NCBI GenBank assembly: GCA_949152475.1
Contig: OX424563.1
Coordinates: forward strand, 35,350,120 to 35,414,119
Source: Terebella lapidaria
Lineage: Eukaryota > Annelida > Polychaeta > Terebellida > Terebellidae
Direction of reading: 5' to 3'
DNA: 64,000 nucleotides
Shown here: positions 12,169 to 24,200 of the stretch, piece after piece
Position numbering within the stretch: the first letter of the stretch is position 1
How the letters are laid out: the number at the start of each line of letters is the position of its first letter
Made by a program: the position numbers and the translations under genes
Notes under the pieces: generated by a model
Told to the model about the DNA's origin: nothing
The model's database searches: none
The model's input: the letters and a program-made list of their open reading frames with translations, nothing else

Positions 12169-14174
12169 AGGTTACCGGAACTTTGGTCCGATAACCCATT
12201 GGCATGGTGTTGCGTCCGTCATCCGTCATCGTCGTCCGTCGTCGCCCGTCTACATTTTTATCTTTAAAGTTTTCGGTTGAATCTTTCTGAAATTATTTTT
12301 TAAGAGGGAGGTGTTTTTATTTTCGCAATTTTTTTCAAAATGGCGGCCATTTTTGACGAAAAATCGCCAATTTTGGACTTTGATGGTCGTTTTCTCAAAA
12401 TCTGTTCAGTAACTTTTTTTCATTTTGATGCATAACACTCCTTATATATGCCCCTGTGATGTGCGTAAGTTTCGTTACCCTTGAATCGCTCGAAGTCGGC
12501 TATGAAGCACAAATTCTCCTATGCTTTACAATGGGACACATTATGCCTAATATCTCACTTAATCTTGAAATTAGAGACTAGGAATCAATTGTGGACATAT
12601 AGGAAATGATATATGCTGAATATTCTCGTGACCTTGAATTGGACCTTTGATCTCATTTTCATGGTCACAGGACAAAATGACTAATATCTCGCTTATTATC
12701 GACTTTATAGCTTAGGAATCAATTGTCAACAGATAGGAAATGATATATTCTGAATATTATCGTAACCTTGAATTTGACCTTTGACCTAATTTTCAAGCTC
12801 ACAGAACAAAATGGCTAATATCACGCTTATTATCGATTTTACAGCTTATGAATCGATTATGAACATATAGGAAATGATTATTCTCGTGACCTTGAATTTG
12901 AAATTTGACCTCATTTTCATGGTCACAGGACAAAATGACTAATATCTCGCTTATTATCGACTTTATAGCTTAGGAATCAATTTTCAACATATAGGAAATG
13001 ATATATTCTGAATATTATCGTAACCTTGAATTTGACCTTTGACCTAATTTTCAAGCTCACAGAACAAAATGGCTAATATCACGCTTATTATCGATTTTAC
13101 AGCTTAGGAATCGATTATGAACATATAGGAAATGATTATTCTCGTGACCTTGACTTTGACCGTTGACCTCATTTTCAAGGTCACAGGACAAAATGGCTAA
13201 TATCTCACTTATTATCCATTTCACAGTTTAGGAATCATGATTGTGGACACACAGGAAATGATATATGTTGAATATTCTCATGACCTTGAATTTGACCTTT
13301 CGCCTCATTTTCAAGGTCACAGGACAAAATGGCTAATATCTCCCTTATTATCGACTTTACAGCTTAGGAATCAATTGTGAACACATCGGAAATGATATAA
13401 TCCGAATAATGTCATGACCTTGAATTTGACCTTTGATATAATCTTCAAAGTCACAGGACAATATAGCTAATATCTCGCTTATTATCGACTTTACAGCTTT
13501 GGAATCAATTATGATCATATAGGAAATTATATATACCGATTATTCTCATGACCTTCAATTTTACCTTTGACTTAATTTTCAAGGTCAGAGGACAGAATGA
13601 CTAATATCTCACTCATTTTCGATTTTACAGCTTAGGAATCAATTGTGATCATATAGAAAATGATATATGCTGAATATTGTCATGACCTTGATTTCGACCT
13701 TTGACCTCATTTTCAAGGTCAAAGGACAAAATGGCTAATATCTTGCTCCTTCATTGATTTTATACCTTGGGAACCAATTGTGGACAAAATGATATACACT
13801 GATTGTTTTGGTGACTTTGAATTTGACCTTTAACCTCATTTTCAAGGTCAGAGAACAAAATGGCTAATACCTCGCTTATTATCCACTTTACAATTCAAAA
13901 ATTGATTGTGAATATAGAGGAATTATATTATATTATTATATATGCTGAATATTTTCATGACCTTGAAATTGACCTTTGACCTCATTTTCAAGGTCAGGTC
14001 ATAAAATGGCTAATATCTCGCTTATTACCAACTTCACAGCTTAGGAATCAATTGTGGACATGCTAGAAATGATATATGCTGAACATTCTTGTGACATTTA
14101 ATTGAACAATGACCTTATTTTCAAGGTCACGGGACAAAAGGCTGATATCTAAAATAGATATTGTCTGGTAACCT
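12169..14174. mobile_element. Non-autonomous DNA element with satellite interior
   Basis: AGGTTACCGGA at 12169 and TCTGGTAACCT ending at 14174 are near-perfect inverted ends. The left end also forms a local hairpin (GGTTACCGGA...TCCGATAACC). Next comes a CGTCCGTC-rich tract (12205-12250), then about 12 copies of a ~133-bp satellite. There is no transposase. The surrounding CATTTGTGGGT motif (near 11313, 12139 and 14199) suggests insertion into a region that already carried that repeat. Confidence 0.6.
12540..14160. repeat. ~133-bp tandem satellite, about 12 copies
   Basis: Repeating unit with anchors CAGGACAAAATGRCTAATATCTCGCTTATTATCGA, GCTTAGGAATCAATTGT, ATATAGGAAATGATATA and TCGTGACCTTGAATTTGACC. 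The anchor AAAATG.CTAATATC recurs at steps of 123-142 bases, mostly 133. Copies are clearly diverged, and two are about 10 bases short. No open frame runs through it. Confidence 0.9.
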
Positions 14175-14884
14175 TTCTTAGCCCTTGGGTTAATTTTTAC
14201 ATTTGTGGGTTTTCACATTTGTGGGCGTTTTCAAACTTGTGGGTTCTATACAATCAGACAAACCACAGCATGGAGCAAATCTCATCATTTCGGGCCTCTT
14301 GTGACTGGTAGATTGGCCACACGCATACCGAGAGGATAATCTTTTATCATCCTTCAAGCTGTTGATTGGCGTGGGTTTCTCATCCAATCATTAATCGTAA
14401 CTCGCTTCAGGTCCGCCACAATGCCCCTGATCAATGGTGTGTTTAGCACAAATATTTGTTCCATGTCCCCGACTAGGGCTAATGCTGTATTGTCACAGAC
14501 AATAATTATCGATAATCCGTTTTGAGGTTAATTAGAGATGATTGAATGAGCAAGTTCACATCACTAAATCGAGAGAAGCATTGTTTCAACTTAAAAATCA
14601 TTTGATTTTCACCCGGCTGCACCGAGAATTATCACGAATAGATCAGCTTTTCAAAACAGGATTATTTGTGGTCATAGATACTAACCATAACATTCACTAA
14701 CATAACGGCAATGTTCCTTGAACGGTTAGCGGGAACTCTTATCATTTATAGCGGGAACTATTATTGGAAAGTATATATCGGAACTTATTATAAATATATA
14801 TGTTTTTAATGTTCACATATATTTTAGACATACATGTAGTCCAGTAAACACTAAAAGATACCATGTTGTAACTTGGCATTGTGC
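14175..14884. other. No gene recognised
   Basis: Begins with three CATTTGTGGG/CTTGTGGG motifs (14199-14246). The rest shows no coding frame or strong repeat. Confidence 0.45.
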
Positions 14885-16667
14885 GGGGTATGCCGAGTGG
14901 TCAAATTTATGTAAACCAAACTCTCACCACAACAACAAGCAGGGTATGCCGAGTGGCAAAATTTATGTAAACCAAACTCTCACCACAACAACAAGCAAGG
15001 TATGCCGGGTGGTCAAAGTTCTGTAAACCAAACTCTCACCACAATAACAAGCAGGGTATGCCGAGTGGTCAAAGTTTTGTAAACCAAACTCTCACCACAA
15101 CAACAAGCAGGGTATGCCGGGTGGTCAAAGTTCTGTAAACCAAACTCTCACCACAACAACAAGCAAGGTATGCCGAGTGGTCAAAGTTCTGTAAACCAAA
15201 CTCTCACCACAACAAGCAGGGTATGCCGAGTGGTCAAAGTTCTGTAAACCAAACTCACCACAACAACAAGCAGGGTATGCCGGGTGGTCAAAGTTCTGTA
15301 AACCAAACTCTCACCACAACAACAAGCAGGGTATGCCGAGTGGTCAAAGTTCTGTAAACCAAACTCTTACCACAACAAGCAAGGTATGTCGGGTGGTCAA
15401 AGTTCTGTAAACCAAACTCTCACCACAACAACAAGCAGGGTATGCCGAGTGGTCAAAGTTTTGTAAACCAAACTCTCACCACAACAACAAGCAGGGTATG
15501 CCGGGTGGTCAAAGTTCTGTAAACCAAACTCTCACCACAACAACAAGCAGGGTATGCCGGGTGGTCAAAGTTCTGTAAACCAAACTCTCACCACAACAAC
15601 AAGCAGGGTATGCCGAGTGGTCAAAGTTCTGTAAACCAAACTCTTACCACAACAAGCAAGGTATGTCGGGTGGTCAAAGTTCTGTAAACCAAACTCTCAC
15701 CACAACAACAAGCAGGGTATGCCGGGTGGTCAAAGTTCTGTAAACCAAACTCTCACCACAACAACAAGCAGGGTATGCCGGGTGGTCAAAGTTCTGTAAA
15801 CCAAACTCTCACCACAACAAGCAGGGTATGCCGGGTGGTCAAAGTTCTGTAAACCAAACTCACCACAACAACAAGTAGGGTAGGCCGGGTGGTCAAAGTT
15901 CTGTAAACCAAACTCTCACCACAACAACAAGCAGGGTATTCCGAGTGGTCAAAGTTCTGTAAACCAAACTCTCACCACAACAACAAGAAGGGTATGCCGG
16001 GTGGTCAAAGTTCTGTAAACCAAACTCTCACCACAACAACAAGCAAGGTATGCCGGGTGGTCAAAGTTCTGTAAACCAAACTCTCACCACAACAACAAGC
16101 AGGGTATGCCGGGTGGTCAAAGTTCTGTAAACCAAACTCTCACCACAACAACAAGCAGGGTATGCCGGGTGGTCAAAGTTCTGTAAACCAAACTCTCACC
16201 ACAACAACAAGCAGGGTATGCCGGGTGGTCAAAGTTCTGTAAACCAAACTCTTACCACAACAAGCAAGGTATGTCGGGTGGTCAAAGTTCTGTAAACCAA
16301 ACTCTCACCACAACAACAAGCAGGGTATGCCGGGTGGTCAAAGTTCTGTAAACCAAACTCTCACCACAATAACAAGCAGGGTATGCCGGGTGGTCAAAGT
16401 TCTGTAAACCAAACTCTCACCACAACAAGCAGGGTATGCCGGGTGGTCAAAGTTCTGTAAACCAAACTCTCACCACAACAACAAGCAAGGTATGCCGGGT
16501 GGTCAAAGTTCTGTAAACCAAACTCTCACCACAACAACAAGCAGGGTATGCCGGGTGGTCAAAGTTCTGTAAACCAAACTCTCACCACAACAACAAGCAA
16601 GGTATGCCGGGTGGTCAAAGTTCTGTAAACCAAACTCTCACAACAACAACAAGCAGGTTATGCCGAG
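14885..16667. repeat. ~56-bp tandem satellite, about 32 copies
   Basis: Highly regular array. The unit is GGGTATGCCGGGTGGTCAAAG + TTCTGTAAACCAAACTC + TCACCACAACAACAAGCA. Copies differ mainly at GCCGRGTGG and by loss of one CAA triplet or the CT of CTCTCACC. Higher-order blocks are visible, for example the variant CTCTTACCACAACAAGCAAGGTATGTCGGG at about 15363, 15645 and 16250. The right end abuts the MITE that begins at 16668. No coding frame is sustained, and there are no CRISPR features. Confidence 0.95.
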
Positions 16668-17266
16668 AGGACAAGCTGTACTGAAGGATCCACTCAGAGG
16701 AGCTAAAATGTGATTGTTTCAAGACTTTCAATCATTCATCAGTATGACATTATGCATTTCAAAACAGAAAATTTGAATGAAATATTCACCACAATGTGTA
16801 ATTATGTGTAATTTTACCACAAAAAATACCTCCAAAATGGGTCATTTTTGGTCATATTCACTAAAATAAATATTTCTCGAAAAAGACGAGACAAATGTCA
16901 GTGAAGTATTTACTAATTTTACTAAAGTTCGGTAAAACTTCCTGACCTTGGACTGTATAAATCCTATATTTATTTCATATAAAAAATTTGCGACTGTATA
17001 AATCCTATATTTATTTCATATAAAAAAGATGCACATCAGTCCGTTGAACAAAATTTCAGAAAAATCTGTCTCGTCGTTATTATGAAATTGCCCTGTTTTA
17101 TAGGTATTTTTGGGTTAAATTTACCCATAATTCCACATGATACAGGAAATGTCATTCAAATTTTCTAGTTTAAAATGCAAAATGTCATATTGATGATTGA
17201 CTGAAAGAATCAAAGAAATTTCAATTTTTAGCAACTGTGAGCGGGTGCCTCACTAGAGCTTGTCCT
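16668..17266. mobile_element. Foldback MITE with ~110-bp terminal inverted repeats
   Basis: AGGACAAGCT at 16668 pairs with AGCTTGTCCT ending at 17266. The arms continue inward for over 100 bases (TTGAATGA, ATGACATT.TGCATTT and TCAATCATCA.TATGACATT match between arms). Inside, a ~40-bp segment with GACTGTATAAATCCTATAT is tandemly duplicated (about 16952-17030). No transposase is present. Confidence 0.8.
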
Positions 17267-19774
17267 TTAAGTTCCGTACCCTAAACTAAGGGTTCAATCT
17301 CATAATGTGCAAAGAAATGTTTTGAGAGGCGGGAAGTCTCTTCGCATGGATTATTATCATATAACCTGTTCAAATGACTTATTATCGTGGAAATAACTAT
17401 ACACAAACTTTCACACTGTATGTCATATATATATAGTACTTATTTGCACTATATATGAATGACATATAAGATCTCAATTAATGGATATTAGAAAGATGAG
17501 GGTGGCAATATGATGTTTAACATTGAGAGAACACACTTCAAGCGTCATTACTTGCTTGAAATATATAAATATATTCATTATAATTATTATTCAATAATTT
17601 GCTTCAAATAGCTGTTAAATTATAACCGAATATACATCTATCTAGTACCAACCTTATGTTTAGATTTGTAGTTGAGTGAGAAAAGTTTGGTTGTCTTTGC
17701 CTTGTCCTGTTGCTGTCGTTATGTTTCCCTCCTTGTTCTCTCAGTTTGTAATTGTCTTTTGGCCAGGCTCATTCTATATATGCACCTGTCGGCTGTCTCC
17801 CTAATTGGACGTCTGTCTTGAGTAGACCCGCAGCTAAAGGTAGCGAACAGACAAAAGTTTCTGCTCAATCAATATTCGTCATTATCACAGTGTTATAAGC
17901 AACGTCAGCTCTAAGCCAATCACAGAACACGACGACGTTTTGTGTGGGACATCAATAAATAATTCATGCGAGAGAAAACGAAACACGCAAAGTCGTTAGC
18001 AGAAATGACATAGGCGCCCGGGAACAGTGGTCAAACCACGCACGAACGCAGATTAATTTGGAAATTTTGAATGAGATTCGGTAGTGAATTGTTCATTTCT
18101 TTCAAAGTGCAATAATTAATTTCCATTGCCATATTATTATTTTAAAGAATCACGGGGGAAAAAAACATTACTTGCATATTGATGTCCGACTCTTCGAGTT
18201 TATTAATATCAAAGTTCCACTATTGTCCGGGAGATAAATAAACAGCAGATATCATCTACGGGATGGTCAGCTATAAATATGCAGGGCTCATTATCGACAT
18301 GTTATTGAGGGGGTTAGATGAGGTTTTGGGAATGTTGGGGGCTTACGTCAAGGTACACCGAATGTCCTAGGAGTAAGCCCACTCAGTTCTGGGTGGTCAC
18401 TTGCGGACGGGGAATCGCACGCATCTATCAAAGTCAATAGCCTGTGGGAGGTAACGCTCGTTACCACGGTTACCACCCACACAAAATGGCAGCGCACGCT
18501 CAGCCTCGTATGACTGTAGGACTTGTATGTCGACAGAGTATGATTAGTGAAGAAAATTTCCTGTTTTGTGTAGCAGAAGTCGCATGCTACTTGCGTATTG
18601 TATGATAAATGTAAATAATATCTTCTGTAGGAGAAAAATAGCCGATTCATTCAGAGCGTATGTGGGTGGTAACGCGTATCCAAAACAATGAACAATGGGT
18701 GGTCATACTTCCCATTGTGGGTGTTAAACGTAAATGCTGCTTTTCGAATGCGGTATTATTTAATAGAATATATAATGTTCTATTGTCACATATACAAAAT
18801 ATCTGTCGAGTAAATATGGTTGTGGTGAATGATATCATTACTTACGGTTTCAAGTAGATCTATATCACAGACTGAAAATCCAAGCTTCCTGTGCAGTGTA
18901 GGCCTACATGTTGATCGTTCATTTCTCTCCATCCAGTTGTTACGACAAAGTGTTTCTTTGTAGCTTATCGTTTCTTGATAACGAATCTGATCCCAGATCA
19001 CAAATCTTGGTCCTACTGCACATATCGGTACAGAAACCATTGGCATTTCATGTGAAGGAATATATATTTGGCTCATAGTTGCTGAGAAATCCCCACATGT
19101 TCTGTTAGGGGCCCCGTACAAATGCGGCCAGTGCTGCCAGCGTTTTTTTTTTTATAGGAAAACGTATTATAGTGTAACGTATCGATATGTAAGGATGCAC
19201 CTCAACCAAAGAAAAATAATTTAAAAAGTATGTTATTAAAGCTGCTTGACGAGAAAAATATACCCTTTTTCTGAGGAGCACGGTGACTGCCCTCACCGTA
19301 CTTCTTTGGGCACAGTGACGGCATCAACGTTCTCATTCAAGCATATCAAGATCCAAGCGTGGAAACGTGAGAGGCACAACTACCTCAATAGTATGTTTTT
19401 CAAAGTATAATTACTTTCCACAATTATGCTGTGTTGTAAGGTGCGATTTGGGCGTAATGCATGGAAGTTGAGAAGGTTTTATGACAACATGGAAAAGAAT
19501 ACAAACAATGCTTGAGCACGGCGACTCGCAGTGACCAAAATGTGGGAACACGGTGACGCTTGTGCACGTGTACTAATATTTTTTGGGTTAATCTTGTGTA
19601 TCCGTTGTTTTTGATTGTTTGTTTGTTTCGGGTGTTGTTTTTATTGACTGACATCTCTTTCAGGATATGCCCTGTTTCAGAATATGCCCGGTATCGTTTG
19701 TGATTACGAGGTGACATAACGTTCCTAATTTTTTTTTTCCAAAATAGACCCTTAAATTCTGATCTGTCTGCGTC
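17267..19774. other. Intergenic stretch, no gene recognised
   Basis: Only short frames without family resemblance. At 18486 an ATG in a good context (ACAAAATGGCAG) opens a 39-codon frame just after GC-richer sequence with a TTACGTCA-like site near 18343; this could be a promoter and first exon, but no splice partner is seen. TGACCACC and CCACCCA-like words recur at 18440-18700. The rest is AT-rich. Confidence 0.35.
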
Positions 19775-19953
19775 TTGACATCGGGTGCCGCTCACGTTGC
19801 TTCCTTCTGGTTCCGCCATGTGATACCTTGGTCGTGGTTGCCAGTTTTGGGACAGGGTGGAACATGTTAAGACCAACATTGTAAGAAGGGGTAATGTGGC
19901 GATTTTCCCCAAAGATCGCGATGCAGGTTTTTGGCGGCTTTCGTATACATGTA
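19775..19953 (+). mobile_element. Remnant 3' end of an older relative of the large gypsy element
   Basis: CCGCCATG..ACCTTGGTCG, GGAACATGTTAAGACCAACATTG and the purine tract AAGAAGGGGTAA, followed by TGTGGCGATTTTCCCC, match in opposite orientation the pre-LTR region, polypurine tract and LTR start of the element at 19954-35837. This is an older, diverged copy of the same family on the plus strand. Its LTR start is cut by the young insertion at 19954; the text after 35837 also carries an LTR-start-like AGGCAAAATCGCCAC. Confidence 0.65.
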
Positions 19954-20689
19954 TGTAAAGTTATTGACTACCGTCCGCTCTTCGGGATCCTCGAGGATAG
20001 TCCTCTCTCATCCGAGTCCTTGCGGACGCGCATCCGCTATTCCGGATCCTTGCGGCAGGGCCGCTCACCGGAGGTCGCGGCCGACACGGTAACTACTTCA
20101 GCATTAACGGTAACCAGGTAACAGCCCACCCGACACTCCCAGGCCTACGGACACCGTTCAGAAACTGGTTCATCCCTACGGTGTTAACTGGCGGGGCCTG
20201 GCGAGCCGCGGTCTGCCTCGGGGACGGAACCCCGTACAGCCCGACATGCTGGCCAGAGCCTCTGTCACACGTCCCGGGAAGGGAGAGAGCTGGCGATCCA
20301 CAGGGCCGAAGGCCCCCGAGTCAGCAACTTGTCTCTCCCAGCCCGGGCCTCCCCACGGAAATCGTCCCCAGGGCTCTAGGAGCCCACTACTCGCTAACAG
20401 GGAACACAAAGCTCATGGCGAGCCTCGTGTGCGTCCTGTCTCTCGATCTTGGACAATCTCCTCGAACGAGTCGCTTCCAGTGTATATATAATACACCAGA
20501 AACTGTAGGGCGCACGCGAGGTTTAATCGATCCATTGTTATAGTTTACTGGAGCGTAAATTACAATACGTCGCCGTGGCAACGCATGCTCGAACGGAGCA
20601 TGTCAAAACAAGGCCAAGTACAAAAAGGCCACATAAATGGCATTTATGTTTACAATCACCTGCCGCGTGCTTAGGGCAAAATCGCCACA
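19954..20689 (-). repeat. 3' LTR of the large gypsy element
   Basis: 736 bp, TG...CA, nearly identical to 35102-35837. Contains a TATATATA tract (TGTATATATAATACACC on the plus strand) near 20483. Confidence 0.95.
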
Positions 20690-20702
20690 TTACCCCCTTC
20701 TT
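20690..20702 (-). other. Polypurine tract of the large gypsy element
   Basis: On the minus strand AAGAAGGGGGTAA lies directly before the 3' LTR start TGTGGCG. This is the plus-strand primer site known for LTR retrotransposons. Confidence 0.85.
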
Positions 20703-21214
20703 ACAATGTTGGTCCCCAACATGTTCCGCCCGCGCCCAAAAGAGCCAAAACCCGACGAAGGCTTCGCATGGCGGGGTCCGGAAGAAGGCAAGATGGCAAC
20801 ACCCGGAAGTCGCGGCGCAAGACTAGGACTTTAAGAGTCCCTTTTGGAAGAATGGGGAACTACCCCCGGACTTACGGAGTAAACTATAACGCGCTTTGCA
20901 ATTTTGAATAAACCCTCATAAACAAGCTAAAATTTTGACCGAGGTGGTCCAAAACAGTGTGATGACCTTGGAAGGTCATCCATTATAAAAGGACGGTGTG
21001 TCGAGTCTTTGGAATATCTTTAAGGTTAAACTTTAAATTTAGAAATTTTGTAAAACGACACACCGAGTGATCAAAAGTGATAGTACCTCTAAAAATGTTG
21101 CCGACCGCCCTGCCGGCCGGCTCCTCAGATCCGCAGAACGGGTCTGAGGCAGGGCGGAGCCGCGGAAGCGACTCCGGCACGCCGCCGCACAAGTGCAGCG
21201 ACGAGGCTAGCACC

Positions 21215-24200
21215 CTAGCCTTCCTCCATCGTCATGGGCTCCTCATCCGTGCCGCCTGTCTTGGGGTCTGGCGGCGGTGACGAGTCCCTACGCCGCGGAA
21301 GCAGCGGAGCCGGCAGAGTGAAAGCCGGCTGCACGGGCGGATGAGGCAGGCCCGGTGGAGCTTGCATGGGCTTTTGCGGTGAGCCCTGCAATCCGGGTCC
21401 TGACGGAGCCATCACGACGGAGGCCGGTAGAGAGGTCGCGCCGAGATCGGCAATGGCGCGGAACATCTCCACCGTATCGCGGGTGCGCTGTGGACCAGCC
21501 GTCCGTTCTCCCCACACCTGGACTAGGTATGGGTAGATGGCCAGCTCCAAAGCGGCATCCGCGCGCCGGAGAGCCGCCTGGTTCAGGGCGGACGACTCGG
21601 GGTCATCAACGCCCTGGAGTAGGCGAGTCCGAGCGGCCTCGGCTTCGTCAAGACGACGCCGTAGCTGCTCATTCTCAGCCTCCAGGTGCTCCATCCGTGC
21701 GGCTACCTCTGGGGCGGGGGCGGACGCCCCGGACTGCTCGGCAAGAGCGGCGGTCCGACCCTGGTCGAACGCGCGCCGCTCAATGACGGCCGACAAAGTC
21801 CGGTAGCTCTCTAGGCTCCGCCGGGTGCCTTCCATGAGGCCCTGGTCGTATGCGAGATCGCATGCGACACGGGAGGCCTCGGCGCGGCACCGGCTGAACC
21901 GATCCAGAGAGCTGTCCATCTCCGTCACAAGGTACTCCGCCGCTCGGGTGAGTCGACCACGCTGGGGGTGATCCCAGGGGTGCTCCTCCCGAGCGCGGAC
22001 CAACGCGGCTACACCTGCGGACCCCAAGTCACGAATGGCTCGGGGCACCGGCAGGTTCACCAACGCCGGGTCACCGGGGATCCGGTCTATACCATCGCGA
22101 CGATGGCCGACCGCCTGGCCTACAGACTCGCGGAAAGTCTCGTAGACGCTGGCGGTCGTGGGACCGAGCCTCCGGCGTACGTCCGCCGTGGCGTCGAGGG
22201 GGTCCAAGTCCAGGGAGGCGGTGCTTTGCCACCCTGCGGACGTCCCCTCAACTACCAACGAAGACGCGGACGTCGACCTCGAGAGAGGTACCGCACGTCC
22301 GCTACTGCTCGCAACCGAGGGAGTCACGCGTGGGGTCCTTGGCGGGACCACCGACGCGGTACTCGAGGAGGCGGAGGTGTCTGCCACCACCCGTCCCTCA
22401 GACGGACCCGCGGGTACCGTCACCTCGAGCAAGCCCTGGTAGTCCTCCTGAGTCAGCGCACCCGGAGACTGCAGGGGCGTCGTCCCGGCCGGAGCCTTTC
22501 CGGCGGACGAGCTCCTCCCCTGAGTCTTCGGCTGGGGGCGCGGCTTAGGAGAAGCCACTCGTGTCTTGGCCGCGATCTGCGGCATCTCCGACACGATCAT
22601 GGTCACCCGGTGCCGTTCTTCACCTGCCTGGATCACCGGCGGTTCACGGACAGCCTCTGCTGCTGTCCGGGTGGCTTCCGCCGCCTGGTACTCCGCCGGG
22701 GTCTGGCCCATTGACGCCGTCAGGCGAGCGGTGTAGCTCGAGCCCGCGGACACAACGCCAGACTCCTTCCAGGCATCGTCCATGATGCGCTGTGCAAAGC
22801 GCCATGGACCCCAGTGAAAGAATCGGTGATTCGCCGTTCCTGACGTAGTCATGAACGACGCCACCCTCGGTGGTATGTATCCAAAATTGAATACAGGCCC
22901 CACTTCATTACCAACGGAATGAAGTCCCTCACCGTGGTGTGCACCCGAGCGGTGATCATTCAGGGCCTCCAAACTGGCGAAATATCGTTGCTGAGGTCTG
23001 CTGGAGTAGCACCTCTTGCAAACGAACATTTGCATCCAGGGGTAGTGGTACCCCGCAATATGTCGACTCAAGTGGTCGTAGGTAGGATACCTACGATCCC
23101 GGTTGAGCGGTGCAAGACTAGGACTTTAAGAGTCCCTTTTGGAAGAATGGGGAACTCGATCATCGTCATGGGCTCCTCATCCGTGCCGCCTGTCTTGGGG
23201 TCTGGCGGCGGTGACGAGTCCCTACGCTGCGGAAGCAGCGGAGCCGGCAGAGTGAAAGCCGGCTGCACGGGCGGATGAGGCAGGCCCGGTGGAGCTTGCA
23301 TGGGCTTTTGCGGTGAGCCCTGCAATCCGGGTCCTGACGGAGCCATCACGACGGAGGCCGGTAGAGAGGTCGCGCCGAGATCGGCAATGGCGCGGAACAT
23401 CTCCACCATATCGCGGGTGCGCTGTGGACCAGCCGTCCGTTCTCCCCACACCTGGACTAGGTATGGGTAGATGGCCAGCTCCAAAGCGGCATCCGCGCGC
23501 CGGAGAGCCGCCTGGTTCAGGGCGGACGACTCGGGGTCATCAACGCCCTGGAGTAGGCGAGTCCGAGCGGCCTCGGCTTCGTCAAGACGACGCCGTAGCT
23601 GCTCATTCTCAGCCTCCAGGTGCTCCATCCGTGCGGCTACCTCTGGGGCGGGGGCGGACGCCCCGGACTGCTCGGCAAGAGCGGCGGTCCGACCCTGGTC
23701 GAACGCGCGCCGCTCAATGACGGCCGACAAAGTCCGGTAGCTCTCTAGGCTCCGCCGGGTGCCTTCCATGAGGCCCTGGTCGTATGCGAGATCGCATGCG
23801 ACACGGGAGGCCTCGGCGCGGCACCGGCTGAACCGATCCAGAGAGCTGTCCATCTCCGCCACAAGGTACTCCGCTGCTCGGGTGAGTCGACCACGCTGGG
23901 GGTGATCCCAGGGGTGCTCCTCCCGAGCGCGGACCAACGCGGCTACACCTGCGGACCCCAAGTCACGAATGGCTCGGGGCACCGGCAGGTTCACCAACGC
24001 CGGGTCACCGGGGATCCGGTCTATACCATCGCGACGATGGCCGACCGCCTGGCCTACAGACTCGCGGAAAGTCTCGTAGACGCTGGCGGTCGTGGGACCG
24101 AGCCTCCGGCGTACGTCCGCCGTGGCGTCGAGGGGGTCCAAGTCCAGGGAGGCGGTGCTTTGCCACCCTGCGGACGTCCCCTCAACTACCAACGAGGACG

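Noticed and set aside
14885-16667. Regular 56-bp repeats resembling a CRISPR array
   Set aside because: The whole unit is repeated without variable spacers, and the setting is an animal genome with no cas genes. It is a satellite.
18486-18605. 39-codon frame from a well-placed ATG (ACAAAATGG)
   Set aside because: No homologue is recognised and no convincing splice donor follows. The context alone is not enough.
19424-19912. 162-codon minus-strand frame left of the gypsy LTR
   Set aside because: It overlaps the remnant of an older gypsy end in antisense and has no family resemblance.
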